Origin: an uncultured Bacteroidales bacterium
GTDB taxonomy: Bacteria > Bacteroidota > Bacteroidia > Bacteroidales > UBA932
Direction: 5' to 3'
Length of the DNA: 5,829 nucleotides
Assembly (NCBI GenBank): GCA_904501835.1
Contig: CAJGBW010000068.1
Coordinates: 1 to 5,829 of the forward strand
The position numbers were made by a program, and so were the translations under genes. Of this stretch, positions 4,895 to 5,829 are shown one piece after another. Below the pieces are notes generated by a model. The model was given only the letters and a program-made list of their open reading frames with translations. It had not been told where the DNA came from and did not search any database. Numbering within the stretch: position 1 is the stretch's first letter; every line of letters begins with the position of its first letter.

Positions 4895-5829
4895 ATTTCT
4901 CTACGCAAGCGGGCAGACGGTATCGACAATTGGTCGCGATACTTGGCAATGGTTCTACGGGCAATTTTATATCCTTTTTCCGACAACGCTTCCACCAATT
5001 GGTCATCCGTGAGAGGAGCACATTTGTCTTCCTTATCCACACAATCTCGAAGAACCTTTTTGATTTCCTTGGTGGAAATTTCCTCGCCATCTTTGTTTTC
5101 CATACCTTCCGAAAAGAAAGATTTTAAGGAGAACACACCAAAAGGCGTCTCTATATATTTGGAATTGGCGACACGGGAAATGGTAGAAATATCAAAGCCC
5201 GTCACCTCGGCAATATCCTTGAGCACCATAGGACGCAAATGTTTCTCTTCGCCATCCACAAAGAAATCGTGCTGATAATCCAAAATTGCCCCCATGGTTT
5301 TCAGCAAGGTATTCTGACGTTGTTTGACCGCCTCCACCAACAAATTGGCGGCATCAAAATGCGATTTGACAAAGGCATTGGCTTCTTTTTCGGACTTACT
5401 CTGGGCAGGAGTGTTCAGCATTTTAGAATATTCTTTCGCCAAACGAGGCTCCGGCACCTTGAATCGGGGCAAAGACAAATCAAACGATCCGTCTTCCTTG
5501 AAACTGAGGTGAAAATCGGGAATAATCTGCTGGGCTTTGTCGGCATACGAGTCATCCACCATACCACCGGGATGGGGATTCAGGCGACCAATATATTGGA
5601 TAGCGGCTTTGAGTTGCTCCTGGGTCAATCCGGCTTTCGCCATAATCTTATCATAATGATGATTAGAAAACAGAGTGAAATACTTATCCAGAATCAGATG
5701 AGCCACGCGCACCTGTGAACTTTCTTCTTTCCCTTTGAGCTGCAAAAGCAGACATTCGCGCAAATCTCTGGCGCCGACGCCCGCAGGCTCAAACTCCTGC
5801 ACAACTTTCAGCATTCGCTCCACTTCCTC
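4891..5829 (-). CDS. rpoN: RNA polymerase sigma-54 factor RpoN, 5' end missing
   Basis: The frame is open to the right edge; 312 C-terminal residues and the stop are present, and roughly the first 170-190 residues (the activator-responsive region I and the start of the core-binding domain) are outside. The first in-frame GTG (5823) is an internal valine, not a start. Seen in window numbering: the core-binding motif FEPAGVGARDLRECLLLQL (13-31), IGRLNPHPGG (80-89), the HTH region LKDIAEVTGFDISTISRVAN (203-222) followed by KYIETPFGVFSLKSFF, and the RpoN box ARRTIAKYR (290-298), which binds the -24 promoter element. Sigma-54 directs core polymerase to -24/-12 promoters and needs AAA+ activators; none is encoded here. 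The C-terminal tail is short (about 14 residues beyond the box), as in other RpoN proteins. It overlaps the transporter gene by 4 bp. Confidence 0.97.
   Translation of the reverse strand, partial: EEVERMLKVVQEFEPAGVGARDLRECLLLQLKGKEESSQVRVAHLILDKYFTLFSNHHYDKIMAKAGLTQEQLKAAIQYIGRLNPHPGGMVDDSYADKAQQIIPDFHLSFKEDGSFDLSLPRFKVPEPRLAKEYSKMLNTPAQSKSEKEANAFVKSHFDAANLLVEAVKQRQNTLLKTMGAILDYQHDFFVDGEEKHLRPMVLKDIAEVTGFDISTISRVANSKYIETPFGVFSLKSFFSEGMENKDGEEISTKEIKKVLRDCVDKEDKCAPLTDDQLVEALSEKGYKIARRTIAKYRDQLSIPSARLRREI

Noticed and set aside
4776..5718. Several open frames of 65-159 codons on both strands inside rpoN
   Set aside because: All overlap the motif-complete sigma-54 frame and show no recognisable family.

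Overview
The window comes from a member of the Bacteroidota, most likely order Bacteroidales. Three things point there. The left edge carries the first ~49 nt of a 16S rRNA gene (minus strand) whose opening, after the universal GAGTTTGATCCTGGCTCAG, is GATGAACGCTAGCGGCAGGC, a Bacteroidetes-type start. The promoter in front of it has the Bacteroidetes primary sigma-factor form (TTTG, about 19 bp, TAnnTTTG). The gene starts have A-rich upstream regions rather than clear Shine-Dalgarno motifs. The genus cannot be fixed from this sequence.

Everything I can support is on the minus strand, so transcription runs from high to low coordinates towards the rRNA operon. In that order: (1) rpoN, sigma-54, with its 5' end cut by the right edge; (2) a bile acid:sodium symporter (BASS)-like membrane transporter whose ATG overlaps the rpoN stop (ATGA); (3) a 70-bp gap with a candidate promoter; (4) a PLP-dependent alpha-oxoamine synthase best read as serine palmitoyltransferase (SPT); (5) a short-chain dehydrogenase/reductase (SDR) 42 bp later; (6) a LolD-like lipoprotein-release ABC ATPase 14 bp later; (7) a TrmN6/YfiC-type tRNA m6A37 methyltransferase overlapping the LolD gene by 38 bp; (8) a strong-looking rRNA promoter starting 5 bp after the trmN6 stop; (9) a ~200-nt 16S leader with several inverted repeats; (10) the 16S 5' end.

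The most coherent biology is the SPT + SDR pair. SPT makes 3-ketodihydrosphingosine and an SDR is the enzyme class that reduces it, so the pair could encode the first two steps of bacterial sphingolipid synthesis. Downstream, LolD (lipoprotein sorting to the outer membrane) and TrmN6 (tRNA modification) appear to share the transcript, giving a mixed envelope/translation operon that ends directly against an rRNA operon without a visible terminator. I found no mobile element, CRISPR array, tRNA or phage signal. No stretch longer than 300 bases lacks a gene; the longest is the ~240-bp rRNA promoter/leader region. This is mostly a core-genome region, and I see no convincing undescribed multi-gene system beyond the testable links listed.
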